Shown here one piece after another: positions 7,345-16,307 of a stretch of DNA of 64,000 nt. The DNA lies in contig NZ_JACSDK010000017.1 of assembly GCF_014925385.1 (NCBI RefSeq), positions 1 through 64,000 on the forward strand. The letters run 5' to 3'. The position numbers and the translations under genes were made by a program. The notes under the pieces were generated by a model. The model was not told the DNA's origin. It saw only the letters and a program-made list of their open reading frames with translations, and did no database searches. The number at the start of each line of letters is the position of its first letter. Positions within the stretch are counted from its first letter, which is position 1. The stretch is from Pelagibius marinus. GTDB lineage: Bacteria > Pseudomonadota > Alphaproteobacteria > Kiloniellales > Kiloniellaceae.

Positions 7345-8684
7345 TGGACAAGCCTTCGCCAACCCGCATTCCGCAGACCACGCCGCGCAAGTCGGCGACC
7401 TTCGACGATTACAGCCTCTCGGAAATCCGCCGCGCGGCGGCGACCGGCATCTACGACATCCGCGGCGCCGGCGCGAAGCGCAAGGTGCCGCACTTCGACG
7501 ACCTGCTGTTTCTCGGCGCTTCGGTGTCGCGCTATCCCTTGGAGGGCTACCGCGAGAAGTGCGCGACCAACGTGACCCTGGGCACGCGCTTCGCCAAGAA
7601 GCCCATCGAGTTGAAGATCCCCATCACCATCGCCGGCATGAGCTTCGGCTCGCTCTCGGCCCAGGCCAAGGAGGCGCTGGGGCGCGGCGCTTCGATCATG
7701 GGCACCTCGACGACCACGGGCGACGGCGGCATGACGCCGGAAGAACGCGGCCACTCCGACATCCTGGTCTACCAGCTGCTGCCCTCGCGCTACGGCATGA
7801 ACCCCGTCGACCTGCGCAAGGCCGACGCCATCGAGGTGGTGGTGGGTCAGGGCGCCAAGCCGGGCGGCGGCGGTATGCTGCTGGGCCAGAAGATCTCGGC
7901 CCGCGTCGCGGAGATGCGCACCCTGCCGGAGGGGATCGATCAGCGTTCGGCCTGCCGCCATCCGGACTGGACCGGCCCCGACGACCTGGAGATCAAGATC
8001 CAGGAGCTGCGCGAGCTCACCGACTGGGAGAAGCCGGTCTACATCAAGGTCGGCGCCAGCCGGCCCTACTACGACACGGCCCTGGCGGTGAAGGCGGGGG
8101 CCGACGTGGTGGTGCTGGACGGCATGCAGGGCGGCACCGCGGCCAGCCAGGAGGTCTTCATCGAGCACGTCGGCATTCCGATCCTGGCGGCGATCCGCCC
8201 GGCGGTGCAGGCGCTGCAGGACCTGGGCATGCACCGCAAGGTGCAACTCGTGGTCTCCGGCGGCATCCGCAACGGCGCCGACGTGGCCAAGGCGCTGGCC
8301 ATGGGGGCCGACGCGGTTTCCATCGGCTCGGCGGCGCTGCATGCCCTGGGCGACAACGATCCGGCTTTGGAAGCGGAGTACGAGAAGCTCGGCACCGTCG
8401 CCGGAGCCTACGACGACTGGCACGAGGGGCTGGACCCTGCGGGCATTACCACCCAGGACCCGAAACTCGCCGCGCGCCTCGACCCGGTCGCGGCCGGACG
8501 GCGTCTCGCCAACTATCTCGCCGTGCTGACGCTGGAGGCGCAGACCATCGCGCGCGCCTGCGGCAAGTCACACGTCTTGAATCTGGAACCGGAGGATCTT
8601 GTCGCCCTGACCGTCGAAGCCGCGGCCATGGCGCAGGTGCCGCTCGCCGGCACGAGCTGGATCCCCGGCAAGAACGGCTTCTAG
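7344..8684 (+). CDS. glxD: FMN glutamate-synthase-like subunit, GlxD/MgsC-like
   Basis: This 446-residue protein is the FMN-binding TIM-barrel domain of glutamate synthase (GltB domain 2) as a separate subunit. GMSFGSLSAQAKEALGRGA, the GQGAKPGGGG loop, KVGASRPYYD, VVLDGMQGGT and SGGIRNGADVAKALAMGADAVSIG are the diagnostic FMN and substrate motifs. It should build glutamate or N-methylglutamate from 2-oxoglutarate and the ammonia or methylamine freed by GlxB. In classical GltB an iron-sulfur cluster site lies in this domain; I did not find the full cysteine set, so the electron donor is unclear. Its ATG overlaps the glxC stop. Confidence 0.9.
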   Translation: MDKPSPTRIPQTTPRKSATFDDYSLSEIRRAAATGIYDIRGAGAKRKVPHFDDLLFLGASVSRYPLEGYREKCATNVTLGTRFAKKPIELKIPITIAGMSFGSLSAQAKEALGRGASIMGTSTTTGDGGMTPEERGHSDILVYQLLPSRYGMNPVDLRKADAIEVVVGQGAKPGGGGMLLGQKISARVAEMRTLPEGIDQRSACRHPDWTGPDDLEIKIQELRELTDWEKPVYIKVGASRPYYDTALAVKAGADVVVLDGMQGGTAASQEVFIEHVGIPILAAIRPAVQALQDLGMHRKVQLVVSGGIRNGADVAKALAMGADAVSIGSAALHALGDNDPALEAEYEKLGTVAGAYDDWHEGLDPAGITTQDPKLAARLDPVAAGRRLANYLAVLTLEAQTIARACGKSHVLNLEPEDLVALTVEAAAMAQVPLAGTSWIPGKNGF

Positions 8685-8734
8685 GAGGAAGCGGCCCTGG
8701 AACGGCCGATATTTAAAGAACGGGAACGGGGCAC

Positions 8735-10042
8735 ATGGCTGTCAATCTTGCGAAGGTCGCCAAAGACCGGGGCATCAAATACTTTCTGATTTCCTTCACC
8801 GATCTGTTCGGCGCCATGCGGGCCAAGCTGGTGCCCGCCGCGGCGATCGCCGACATGGCGAAGAGCGGGGCCGGCTTCGCGGGCTTCGCCACCTGGCTCG
8901 ACATGTCGCCGGCAGACGCCGACATGTTTGCGCTGCCCGACCCCGACAGCCTGATCCAGCTGCCCTGGAAACCGGAAGTGGGCTGGCTGGCCGCCGATCC
9001 CTACATGAACGGCAAGCCGGTGGCGCACGCGCCGCGCAATGTGCTGAAAGAGGTCGGCAAGGCGGCGGCGGCCAAGGGCTACGAGATGAAGACCGGCGTG
9101 GAGTGCGAGTACTTCGTCATCCTGCCCGACGCCAGCGCCATCTCCGACCCCGCCGACATCCAGGCCAAGCCCTGCTACGACCAGCAGGCGCTGATGCGGC
9201 GCTATGACCTGATTTCCGAGATCTGCGACTGCATGCTGGAACTGGGCTGGGGGCCCTACCAGAACGATCACGAGGACGCCAACGGCCAGTTCGAGATGAA
9301 CTGGGAGTACGACAACGCATTGAAAACCGCCGACCGCCAGGCCTTTTTCAAGTACATGGTGAAGACCCTGGCCGAGAAGCACGGCCTGCGCGCCACCTTC
9401 ATGCCGAAGCCCTTCGCGGAGCTGACCGGCAACGGCTGCCACATGCACGTTTCGCTGTGGTCGACGAAGAACGGCCAGAACCTTTTCGAGCACAAGAAGG
9501 ACCCGGAGGGGCTCTCGAAGCTGGCCTATCAGTTCATCGCCGGGGTGATGCACTCTGCCGAGGCGCTCTGCGCCGTCACCAACCCGACGGTGAACTCCTA
9601 CAAGCGCATCAACGCGCCGGTCACCACCTCCGGCGCCACCTGGGCGCCCAACACCGTGACCTACAGCGGCAACAACCGCACCCACATGATCCGCATTCCC
9701 GATCCCGGGCGCTTCGAGTTTCGCCTGGCTGACGGCGCGGCCAACCCCTATCTCATGCCGGCGGCGGTGCTGGGCGCGGGACTGGACGGCATCGCCAACG
9801 GCCGCGACCCGGGCAAGCGCCTGGACATCAACATGTACACCGAGGGCCACAAGGCCAAGGGTGCCAAGCGCCTGCCGCTGAACCTGCTCGACGCCCTGCG
9901 CGCGCTGGAGAAGTCCAAGGTGCTGAAGTCGGCGCTGGGCGAGGAGACCATCGACGCCTTCGTGAAGCTGAAGATGAGCGAGTGGACCGACTACAGCCAT
10001 CACCTGAGCGACTGGGAACGCCGCAACACGCTGGACTGCTGA
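8735..10042 (+). CDS. glnT: type III-like glutamine synthetase or gamma-glutamylmethylamide synthetase
   Basis: This 435-residue protein belongs to the GlnT/GmaS branch of glutamine synthetases. GVECEYFVI and NGQFEMNWEY carry metal-binding glutamates. GNGCHMHVSLW is the ATP loop, and NSYKRINAP with RFEFRLADGAANPYL are the glutamate and ATP sites. It opens with KVAKDRGIKYFLISFTD, like rhizobial GlnT. It joins glutamate to ammonia or to methylamine. Sequence reading alone cannot separate the glutamine synthetase from the gamma-glutamylmethylamide synthetase (GmaS) activity. It is last in the glxBCD operon, 50 bases after glxD. Confidence 0.88.
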   Translation: MAVNLAKVAKDRGIKYFLISFTDLFGAMRAKLVPAAAIADMAKSGAGFAGFATWLDMSPADADMFALPDPDSLIQLPWKPEVGWLAADPYMNGKPVAHAPRNVLKEVGKAAAAKGYEMKTGVECEYFVILPDASAISDPADIQAKPCYDQQALMRRYDLISEICDCMLELGWGPYQNDHEDANGQFEMNWEYDNALKTADRQAFFKYMVKTLAEKHGLRATFMPKPFAELTGNGCHMHVSLWSTKNGQNLFEHKKDPEGLSKLAYQFIAGVMHSAEALCAVTNPTVNSYKRINAPVTTSGATWAPNTVTYSGNNRTHMIRIPDPGRFEFRLADGAANPYLMPAAVLGAGLDGIANGRDPGKRLDINMYTEGHKAKGAKRLPLNLLDALRALEKSKVLKSALGEETIDAFVKLKMSEWTDYSHHLSDWERRNTLDC

Positions 10043-10098
10043 GTCGGCGGTCCCGCGAATAGACCCACAGGGCGCGGGGTTGAATCCCTTTCGCCGAC
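10043..10098 (+). terminator. nested stem structure after glnT
   Basis: GTCGGCG (10043-10049) pairs with CGCCGAC (10092-10098), enclosing CCCGCG (10052-10057) paired with CGCGGG (10073-10078). No T-tract follows. It may end glnT transcription or separate it from the riboswitch that starts 19 bases later. Confidence 0.35.
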
Positions 10099-10116
10099 CT
10101 GTTATCTCCTGATGAA

Positions 10117-10199
10117 CCGTTGGGGTGCTCGAAAGGGCTGAGAGGCGCAAGTCGCCAACCCAAGGAACCTGATCCGGGTAATGCCGGCGAAGGGAACGG
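10117..10199 (+). promoter_or_regulatory. TPP riboswitch (THI element)
   Basis: All diagnostic parts of the thiamine pyrophosphate aptamer are present in order: GGGGTGC (10122-10128), CTGAGA (10138-10143), ACCCAAGG (10158-10165), CTGATC (10169-10174) and GGGTAATGCC (10176-10185). Helix P1 closes between CCGTT (10117-10121) and AACGG (10195-10199). It lies 70 bases before thiD. Bound TPP should lower expression of the thi operon. No long T-tract terminator is seen between aptamer and gene, so control of translation (hiding the AAGGAG at 10258-10263) is more likely than termination. Confidence 0.95.
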
Positions 10200-10269
10200 G
10201 TCACGACATTTCCAGACATAAGCCTGATCCGCTTTTCCCTTCTCCGGCCCGTGAGGCAAGGAGACGAAG

Positions 10270-11130
10270 GTGGCGCAAGGTAGTGCGACGCAAGCAGCAG
10301 GACAGGGCGGCGAAGGAATTCCCATCGCCCTGACCCCCATCGCCTTGACGGTGGCCGGTTCCGACAGCGGCGGCGGCGCGGGCATTCAGGCCGATCTCAA
10401 GGCCTTTTCCGCGCTGGGCGTCTACGGCGCCAGCGTGATTACCGCGGTGACGGCGCAGAACACCCGCGCGGTCACGGCCGTGCATCCCATCCCCGAGGAC
10501 ATTGTCGCAGCGCAGATTGACGCGGTCTTCGACGACATGGCGGTGAAGGCCGTGAAGGTCGGTATGCTGGGCGGACCGCCGGTTATCGAGAGCGTGGCCT
10601 TCGGCCTGCGCGACCGCGGCGTGCCCCTGGTGATCGACCCGGTCATGGTGGCGAAGTCGGGGGATGCCTTGCTGCCGGACTCGGCGCTCATCGCCCTGCG
10701 CCGCGACCTGCTGCCGCTGGCCGACGTGCTGACGCCGAACCTGCCCGAGGCGGCGCGTCTGCTGGAAGGACCGCAGGCCGAGACGGAAGTCGAAGCGGAG
10801 GCGCAGGGACGCCGGCTGCTGGCGCTCGGCCCCAAGGCGGTGCTGATGAAGGGCGGTCACGCCACCGGCAAGGTCTGCGTTGACCTGCTGATTTCGGCCG
10901 GGGGCGAGACACTGCGCCTGCAGGCGCCGCGGCGGAACACCCGCAACACCCACGGCACCGGCTGCACCCTGTCCTCGGCCATCGCCGCCGGCCTTGCCAA
11001 GGGCCAGGGGCTGCCCGAGGCGGTCGGGACGGCGCATGCCTACCTGCAGGGCGCCATCGCCGCCGCGGACGGGCTCGGCGTCGGCGCGGGACACGGGCCG
11101 GTGCATCACTTCCACCAACTCTGGAGGTGA
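10270..11130 (+). CDS. thiD: hydroxymethylpyrimidine/phosphomethylpyrimidine kinase
   Basis: This 286-residue ribokinase-fold enzyme phosphorylates HMP and then HMP phosphate to HMP-PP, the pyrimidine half of thiamine. TVAGSDSGGGAGIQADLKAF is the N-terminal substrate and Walker-like motif. VIDPVMVAKSG and GTGCTLSSAIAAGLAKG are the catalytic and anion-hole motifs. The GTG start at 10270 has AAGGAG six bases upstream. About 20 extra residues precede the conserved core. It is the first gene behind the TPP riboswitch and heads an eight-gene operon with overlaps or tiny gaps throughout. No thiC gene is in the window, so pyrimidine may come from salvage or from thiC elsewhere. Confidence 0.93.
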   Translation: MAQGSATQAAGQGGEGIPIALTPIALTVAGSDSGGGAGIQADLKAFSALGVYGASVITAVTAQNTRAVTAVHPIPEDIVAAQIDAVFDDMAVKAVKVGMLGGPPVIESVAFGLRDRGVPLVIDPVMVAKSGDALLPDSALIALRRDLLPLADVLTPNLPEAARLLEGPQAETEVEAEAQGRRLLALGPKAVLMKGGHATGKVCVDLLISAGGETLRLQAPRRNTRNTHGTGCTLSSAIAAGLAKGQGLPEAVGTAHAYLQGAIAAADGLGVGAGHGPVHHFHQLWR

Positions 11131-11134
11131 AGCC

Positions 11135-12142
11135 ATGCGCGTCACCGTCATCGGCGCCGGCGTGGCCGGCCTCACCTGCGCCACCGAGCTTCTGAAGCGC
11201 GGGGCCGAGGTCACCGTCGTCGACCGCGCGCCGGAACTGGGGGCCGGGTCCTGCTCCTGGTGGGCCGGCGGCATGTTGGCGCCCTGGTGCGAAGGCGAGA
11301 GCGCCGAGGAGCCCGTCGTGCGCCTCGGCTCGGCGGCGGCGGATTGGTGGGACGCCCACGCCGGCGGCGTCACCCGGCAAGGGACCCTGGTGGTGGCGCC
11401 TGGCCGCGACAGCGGGGAACTGCGGCGCTTCGCCCGCCGCACGATGAATTTCAGCCAGGTGGATGCGGAGGCCATCGCGCTGCTGGAGCCGGACCTCGTC
11501 GGGCGCTTCCGCCGGGGCCTCTTTTTCGCCGGTGAAGCGCATCTCGATCCTCGAGCGGCGATCAAGGCCCTGGCCAAGAGGTTGCGGGACGGCGGTGCCG
11601 AACTGCGGTTCTCGACGGCCGCCGAGAACTTCCCACAGGCCGACGTGGTGGTCGACTGCCGGGGGCTCGCGGCGCGCGACGTGGCGCCGGGTCTGCGCGG
11701 CGTGCGCGGTGAGATGCTGGTGCTGCGCTGCCGCGAGCTGGCGCTGACCCGCACGCTCCGCCTGCTGCATCCGCGCATCCCGGTCTACATCGTGCCGCGC
11801 GGGGAAGGGGTCTACATGCTCGGCGCCACCATGATCGAGAGCGCCTCGCGCTCGCCGGTCTCGGCGCGCTCCCTCGTCGAGCTGTTGAACGCCGCCTATG
11901 CCTTGCACCCGGCCTTCGGCGAGGCGGAGGTGGTGGAGATCGGCGTCGACGCCCGCCCGGCCTTTCCCGACAACCTGCCGCGCGTCTGGCGCGACGGCCG
12001 CAGCGTCTTCGTCAACGGCCTCTATCGCCATGGCTTCCTGCTGGCGCCGGCCCTGGCCCGCCGCGCCGCCGACCTCGTGTTCGGCGAGACCCCCATCCCG
12101 GAGGAGAGCGATGCAGATCGTCTTGAACGGCAAACCCTGTGA
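11135..12142 (+). CDS. thiO: glycine oxidase ThiO
   Basis: This 335-residue FAD-dependent oxidase turns glycine into dehydroglycine (iminoacetate), the C2-N donor for the thiazole ring. The N-terminus carries the Rossmann motif VIGAGVAGLTCATELLKRGAEV and an acidic end of strand 2. A C-terminal YRHGFLLAPALA stretch is typical of DAO-family active sites. I chose ATG 11135, four bases after the thiD stop with GGAGG in front, because it places the FAD motif at residues 5-10; longer readings extend into thiD. The 3' end overlaps thiS by 32 bases. Confidence 0.92.
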   Translation: MRVTVIGAGVAGLTCATELLKRGAEVTVVDRAPELGAGSCSWWAGGMLAPWCEGESAEEPVVRLGSAAADWWDAHAGGVTRQGTLVVAPGRDSGELRRFARRTMNFSQVDAEAIALLEPDLVGRFRRGLFFAGEAHLDPRAAIKALAKRLRDGGAELRFSTAAENFPQADVVVDCRGLAARDVAPGLRGVRGEMLVLRCRELALTRTLRLLHPRIPVYIVPRGEGVYMLGATMIESASRSPVSARSLVELLNAAYALHPAFGEAEVVEIGVDARPAFPDNLPRVWRDGRSVFVNGLYRHGFLLAPALARRAADLVFGETPIPEESDADRLERQTL

Positions 12143-12308
12143 CGTGGCGCGCGACCGCCTTGATGGCGTGCTGGAAGAGCTCGGCTACCAGGGTGCCAAG
12201 GTGGCCACGGCGGTGAACGGCAACTTCGTTGCCGGGCCTCTGCGCGCGGAAACGTGGATCAAGGACGGTGACCGGGTCGAAGTCATCGCCCCGATGCAAG
12301 GGGGGTGA
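12111..12308 (+). CDS. thiS: sulfur carrier protein ThiS
   Basis: This 65-residue ubiquitin-like protein ends in the required Gly-Gly (MQGG). As a thiocarboxylate it carries sulfur to ThiG for thiazole synthesis. Its start lies inside thiO behind GGAGGAGAG, so the two are translationally coupled. The first residues MQIVLNGKP and the VAVNGN-like stretch AVNGNFV are typical of the family. No thiF gene for adenylating the C-terminus is in the window; a ThiF or MoeB homologue must act from elsewhere. Confidence 0.93.
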   Translation: MQIVLNGKPCDVARDRLDGVLEELGYQGAKVATAVNGNFVAGPLRAETWIKDGDRVEVIAPMQGG

Positions 12309-12312
12309 GGTG

Positions 12313-13086
12313 ATGCGGCGGTTCTATGGCGTTGAGCTGGAGACGCGCCTGCTGCTGGGCACGGCGCAGTATCCTTCGCCGGCGATCCTGGCCCGGGCGG
12401 TACGCGCCTCCGGGGCCGAGGTGGTGACGGTGTCGCTGCGCCGCGAGTCGGCGGAGCAGCGCGACGGCCAGGCTTTCTGGGAGCTGATCCGCGAGCTGGG
12501 CGTGCGCGTGCTGCCCAACACCGCCGGCTGCCACACGGTGAAGGAGGCGGTGACCACCGCCCACATGGCGCGGGAGGTCTTCGACACCCCCTGGATCAAG
12601 CTGGAGGTGATCGGCGAGGACGACAGCCTGCAGCCGGACCTCTTCGGCCTGGTGGAAGCGGCTGCGGTGCTGACCGCAGAAGGCTTCCAGGTCTTCCCCT
12701 ACACCACCGAGGACCTGGTCGCCGCCGGGCGCCTGCTGGAGGCGGGCTGCGAGGTGCTGATGCCCTGGGGCGCGCCCATCGGTTCCGGTCTGGGACTCAA
12801 CAACCTCTACGGCCTGCGCAGCCTGCGCGCCCACTTTCCCGAGGTGCCGCTGGTGGTGGATGCGGGCATCGGCCTGCCGTCCCACGCGGCGGCGGCCATG
12901 GAACTGGGCTACGACGCGGTGCTGCTCAACACCGCCGTGGCCAAGGCCGGTGATCCCGTCGCCATGGCCGCGGCCTTCGCCCAGGCGATCGCCGCGGGGC
13001 AGGCGGCGCACGCCGCTGACCCCATGGAGCCGCGCGACATGGCGGCGCCCTCGACCCCCGTCATCGGCAAGGCGTTTTTGGGATGA
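12313..13086 (+). CDS. thiG: thiazole synthase
   Basis: This 257-residue TIM-barrel enzyme condenses deoxyxylulose phosphate, dehydroglycine and ThiS-thiocarboxylate into thiazole phosphate. K96 in [11 protein letters not shown] is the Schiff-base lysine. [28 protein letters not shown] and [19 protein letters not shown] are family signatures for phosphate and substrate binding. The ATG at 12313 lies four bases after the thiS stop and follows a GTGAGG ribosome site; the longer in-frame reading runs back into thiS and lacks support. The stop overlaps the thiE start. Confidence 0.95.
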   Translation: MRRFYGVELETRLLLGTAQYPSPAILARAVRASGAEVVTVSLRRESAEQRDGQAFWELIRELGVRVLPNTAGCHTVKEAVTTAHMAREVFDTPWIKLEVIGEDDSLQPDLFGLVEAAAVLTAEGFQVFPYTTEDLVAAGRLLEAGCEVLMPWGAPIGSGLGLNNLYGLRSLRAHFPEVPLVVDAGIGLPSHAAAAMELGYDAVLLNTAVAKAGDPVAMAAAFAQAIAAGQAAHAADPMEPRDMAAPSTPVIGKAFLG

Positions 13087-13715
13087 CCAAGCTCATGGTG
13101 CTCGATCCCTTCTATCCCATCGTCGACAGCAGCGCCTGGCTGCGCCGCCTGCTGCCCTGCGGGGTGAAGCTGGTGCAGCTGCGCGTGAAAGACCTTACCG
13201 AAGACGATACGCGCCGGGAAATCCGCGATGCCAAGGCGCTCTGCCAAGCTGTCGGCTGCCAGCTTGTCGTCAACGACTACTGGCGCCTGGCCATCGAGGA
13301 GGGCTGCGACTTCGTGCACCTGGGCCAGGAGGACCTGGACGACGCCGATCTGCCGGCGATCCGCCGCGCAGGGCTTCGCTTGGGAGTCAGCACCCACGAC
13401 GATGCGGAGCTGGCGCGGGCCCTGTCCGTCGACCCCGACTACCTGGCCCTGGGGCCGATCTATCCGACCATCCTCAAGAAGATGAAATGGGCGCCGCAGG
13501 GCCTGGAGAAGCTGGGCGAATGGAAGCGGCGTATCGGCGACATCCCGCTGGTCGCCATCGGCGGGCTGACCGTCGAGCGCGCGCCGGGCGTCCTCGCAGC
13601 CGGGGCAGACGTCCTCTCCGTCGTCACCGACATCTCCCTCAACGCCGACCCGGAAGCCCGGACCCGGGCCTGGATCGAGGCAACACACAAGAACCAACTG
13701 CAGGAAGCCCGATGA
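13083..13715 (+). CDS. thiE: thiamine-phosphate synthase
   Basis: This 210-residue TIM barrel joins HMP-PP and thiazole phosphate to thiamine phosphate. [10 protein letters not shown], the [24 protein letters not shown] stretch, [17 protein letters not shown] and VAIGGLTVE are the expected substrate and pyrophosphate-binding motifs. In the first, R-V-K replaces the more usual R-x-K context with the same charges. The ATG overlaps the thiG stop by four bases (ATGA), and the thiY start overlaps its own stop the same way. It catalyses the joining step of the operon. Confidence 0.93.
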   Translation: MTKLMVLDPFYPIVDSSAWLRRLLPCGVKLVQLRVKDLTEDDTRREIRDAKALCQAVGCQLVVNDYWRLAIEEGCDFVHLGQEDLDDADLPAIRRAGLRLGVSTHDDAELARALSVDPDYLALGPIYPTILKKMKWAPQGLEKLGEWKRRIGDIPLVAIGGLTVERAPGVLAAGADVLSVVTDISLNADPEARTRAWIEATHKNQLQEAR

Positions 13716-14659
13716 AAACCTTGAACGCCTTTACACTTATTCTTGCCCTGTTGCTGGCGACGACGCCCGCGGCGGCGGCCGACAAGCTGACCCTGGTGCT
13801 CGACTGGTTCGTGAACCCGGATCACGGCCCCATCATCGTCGCCCAGGAGAAAGGCTACTTCGCCGACGAAGACCTGGAGGTGGAGGTGATCGCCCCCGCC
13901 GATCCTTCCGACCCGCCGAAGCTGGTGGCCGCCGGCAAGGCGGACCTGGCGGTTTCCTACCAGCCGCAGCTTCACCTGCAGATCCACGAGGGCCTGTCCC
14001 TGACCCGCGTCGGCACCCTGGTGGCCACGCCGCTCAATTGTCTCCTGGCGCTGGAAGATGGGCCGGTGAAGTCCCTGGCCGACCTCAAGGGCCGCAAGAT
14101 CGGCTTCTCCGTCGCCGGCGTGGAGGAGGCGTTGCTGGGCGCCATGCTGGCGCCGCACGGCCTCAGCCTGGACGACGTGGAACTGGTCAACGTGAACTGG
14201 TCCCTCTCGCCATCGCTGATGTCGCGCCAGGTGGACGCGGTGATCGGTGCTTTCCGCAACTTCGAACTGAACCAGCTGGCCATCGAAGGCATCGGCGGGC
14301 GTTGCTTCTTTCCGGAGGAGGAGGGCGTGCCGGCCTACGACGAGCTGATCTACGTCGCCAACCCCGAGACCATGGACCCGGCGGTTGTCGCGCGTTTCCT
14401 GGCGGCGACCGAGAAGGCGACCCAGTTCATCGTCAACCACCCCGAGGAGGGCTGGGAAGTCTTCGCCGGCACCGCCAAGGAGCTGCAGGACGAGCTGAAC
14501 GCGCGCGCCTGGAAGGACACCCTGCCGCGCTTCGCGCTGAGGCCCGCGGCCCTCGACGTCGGCCGCTATGCCCGCTTCGAGGCCTTCCTGGCCGAGGCCG
14601 GACTGGTGCCCAGCGAGAACCCGGTGGCGCGCATCGCCCAGCAGGTATCCGGGCAATGA
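13712..14659 (+). CDS. thiY: pyrimidine-precursor binding protein of an ABC importer
   Basis: This 315-residue periplasmic protein has a signal peptide (residues 1-22, ending TTPAAAA) and an NMT1/THI5-like fold. VLDWFVNPDHGPIIVAQEKGYF is the family's opening signature. In studied bacteria ThiY binds N-formyl-4-amino-5-aminomethyl-2-methylpyrimidine, a breakdown product of thiamine, for uptake. The next gene, tenA, and the permease further on fit this salvage route. Translation is coupled to thiE through an ATGA overlap. The matching ATPase, usually thiZ, is not present here. Confidence 0.88.
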   Translation: MKTLNAFTLILALLLATTPAAAADKLTLVLDWFVNPDHGPIIVAQEKGYFADEDLEVEVIAPADPSDPPKLVAAGKADLAVSYQPQLHLQIHEGLSLTRVGTLVATPLNCLLALEDGPVKSLADLKGRKIGFSVAGVEEALLGAMLAPHGLSLDDVELVNVNWSLSPSLMSRQVDAVIGAFRNFELNQLAIEGIGGRCFFPEEEGVPAYDELIYVANPETMDPAVVARFLAATEKATQFIVNHPEEGWEVFAGTAKELQDELNARAWKDTLPRFALRPAALDVGRYARFEAFLAEAGLVPSENPVARIAQQVSGQ

Positions 14660-15420
14660 CCGCGCCCAAGCTGCTGCCCAACCGTGGTCCGGACTACGGT
14701 TCCGAGGTCTTCGGCGCCTGGCGCCGCGCCGCCGGCGCGGACTGGCAGGCCTATACGCGCCATGAGTTCGTGCGCCGGCTGGGCGACGGCACCCTGCCGC
14801 GCCGGGCTTTCCTGCACTACCTGGTGCAGGACTACGTCTTCCTGACCCACTTCGCCCGCGCCTGGGGGCTGGCGGTGGTCAAGGCTGGAGATCTGGAGGA
14901 GATGAAGGCGGCGGCCGCCACCGTCGACGCCCTGGTGAACCATGAGATGAAGCTGCACGTGGAGGTCTGCGCCGGCGAAGGCATCCCGGAGAAGACGCTC
15001 TTCGCGGCGGAGGAGGAGATCGAGAACCTCGCCTACACCCGCTTCGTCATGGACAGCGGGCTGTCCGGCGACTTCCTCGACCTGCTGGCGGCCCTGGCGC
15101 CCTGCGTGCTGGGCTACGGCGAGATCGGCGCCTGGCTGGGCGATCTTTCGAGCCGGAGGCCGGCCAGTGACAAGGCCTATGCCGACTGGATCGACACCTA
15201 CGCCGCCAGCGACTACCAGGCACTGTGCCACGGCGTCGGCAGGCTGGTGGAGCGGGCGGCCGCGGCCCGCCTCGGCGCCACGCCGCAGGCCTCGCCGCGC
15301 TGGGCCGACCTCTGCCCCCCGTTCCGCACGGCGACGCGCCCGGAGGGCGGGTTCTGGGACATGGGGCTGAGAGGGAGCCTGAGAGGGGACCTCGGCAGTG
15401 GAAAGCGAAAAGACGCCTGA
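14656..15420 (+). CDS. tenA: TenA-family thiaminase II / aminopyrimidine aminohydrolase
   Basis: This 254-residue helical protein is a TenA-type enzyme that hydrolyses aminomethylpyrimidine to HMP for reuse by ThiD. C150 in LAALAPCVLGYGEIG matches the catalytic cysteine of the TenA-C class, and YLVQDYVFL is the conserved helix near the active site. A C-terminal extension of about 25 residues, rich in Arg and Gly, follows the usual domain; it overlaps the permease start, so it may be a by-product of the gene overlap. Together with thiY and thiX it forms a pyrimidine salvage arm. Confidence 0.9.
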   Translation: MTAPKLLPNRGPDYGSEVFGAWRRAAGADWQAYTRHEFVRRLGDGTLPRRAFLHYLVQDYVFLTHFARAWGLAVVKAGDLEEMKAAAATVDALVNHEMKLHVEVCAGEGIPEKTLFAAEEEIENLAYTRFVMDSGLSGDFLDLLAALAPCVLGYGEIGAWLGDLSSRRPASDKAYADWIDTYAASDYQALCHGVGRLVERAAAARLGATPQASPRWADLCPPFRTATRPEGGFWDMGLRGSLRGDLGSGKRKDA

Positions 15421-16180
15421 ACGCCTTTCCGGCGTGACCCGGGTGCGCGACGGTCTCTTGGTCTTCGCCGCGGCGCTGACCTTCTGGCAGGCGTTGGTGT
15501 GGCTGACCGCCGTGCCCTCGTTCATCCTGCCCGGCCCCCTGCGCGTCGCCGGGACGCTGATTGCCCAGTACCAGCTTATCCTGGAACACGCCGCCGTCAC
15601 CGTGGCCGAGGTGCTGCTCGGCATCGCGCTCGGCACCCTGCTGGGCGCGCTGACTGCCCTGCAGCTCATGATGTCGCGCACCGCCCTGCGCTACGTCCTG
15701 CCGGTGCTGGTCTTCAGCCAGGCGGTGCCGGTCTTCGCCCTGGCGCCGCTGCTGACCCTCTGGTTCGGCTACGGCCTCGGTTCCAAGATCGCCATGGCGG
15801 TGCTGATCATCTACTTCCCCGTGGCCTCCAACTTTCTCGACGGCCTGCGCCACAGCGACGACAGCCTGGTCGAGATGGCGCGCAGCCTGGGCGCGACCAA
15901 CCGGCAACTGCTGTTCCGCATCCGCCTGCCGGCGGCGCTGCCCTCGCTCGGCTCGGGCCTGCGCCTCGCCGCGGTCTATGCGCCCATCGGCGCCGTCATC
16001 GGCGAATGGGTCGGCGCCTCCCAGGGCCTCGGCTATCTGATGCTGCTGGCCAACGGCCGGGCCAAGACCGACCTGATGTTCGCCGCGCTTCTCGTCCTCG
16101 CGCTTTTCACCCTGGTCCTGCACAAGGCCGTCGGCCGCCTGGCCGACCACCTGGCGCGCCGCGCCAAGGGGCAGGCTTGA
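15398..16180 (+). CDS. thiX: ABC transporter permease of the thiamine-precursor importer
   Basis: This 260-residue inner-membrane protein has six membrane helices and the BPD-type loop EMARSLGATNRQLLFRIRLPAALP that docks the ATPase. It is of the SsuC/TauC/ThiX class and should work with ThiY. The GTG start at 15398 follows GAGAGGGGAC and overlaps tenA by 23 bases. It is the last thi gene. The ATPase that normally completes the importer is missing; the following sequence is a relic of another gene family. Confidence 0.88.
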   Translation: MESEKTPERLSGVTRVRDGLLVFAAALTFWQALVWLTAVPSFILPGPLRVAGTLIAQYQLILEHAAVTVAEVLLGIALGTLLGALTALQLMMSRTALRYVLPVLVFSQAVPVFALAPLLTLWFGYGLGSKIAMAVLIIYFPVASNFLDGLRHSDDSLVEMARSLGATNRQLLFRIRLPAALPSLGSGLRLAAVYAPIGAVIGEWVGASQGLGYLMLLANGRAKTDLMFAALLVLALFTLVLHKAVGRLADHLARRAKGQA

Positions 16181-16224
16181 ACGGCTGATTGCCAATGAGC
16201 TGTTCCGATTTGCTGTGACGGGGA

Positions 16225-16238
16225 TTGATCCGGATCAA
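16225..16238. promoter_or_regulatory. perfect FNR/FixK-type box
   Basis: TTGATCCGGATCAA is a perfect 14-bp palindrome that fits the FNR/FixK/Anr consensus TTGAT-N4-ATCAA at every fixed base. It lies 44 bases after thiX and 69 bases before the N-ATPase relic. FNR-type factors use this box for low-oxygen control. The gene it once controlled appears to be deleted. Confidence 0.75.
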
Positions 16239-16307
16239 GGCTGCGCGCCGGCAGGGAATTGGGTCAACCTGTGCGCCCAACCGCCGCCGAAGACGCAGCC
16301 GATCGCG

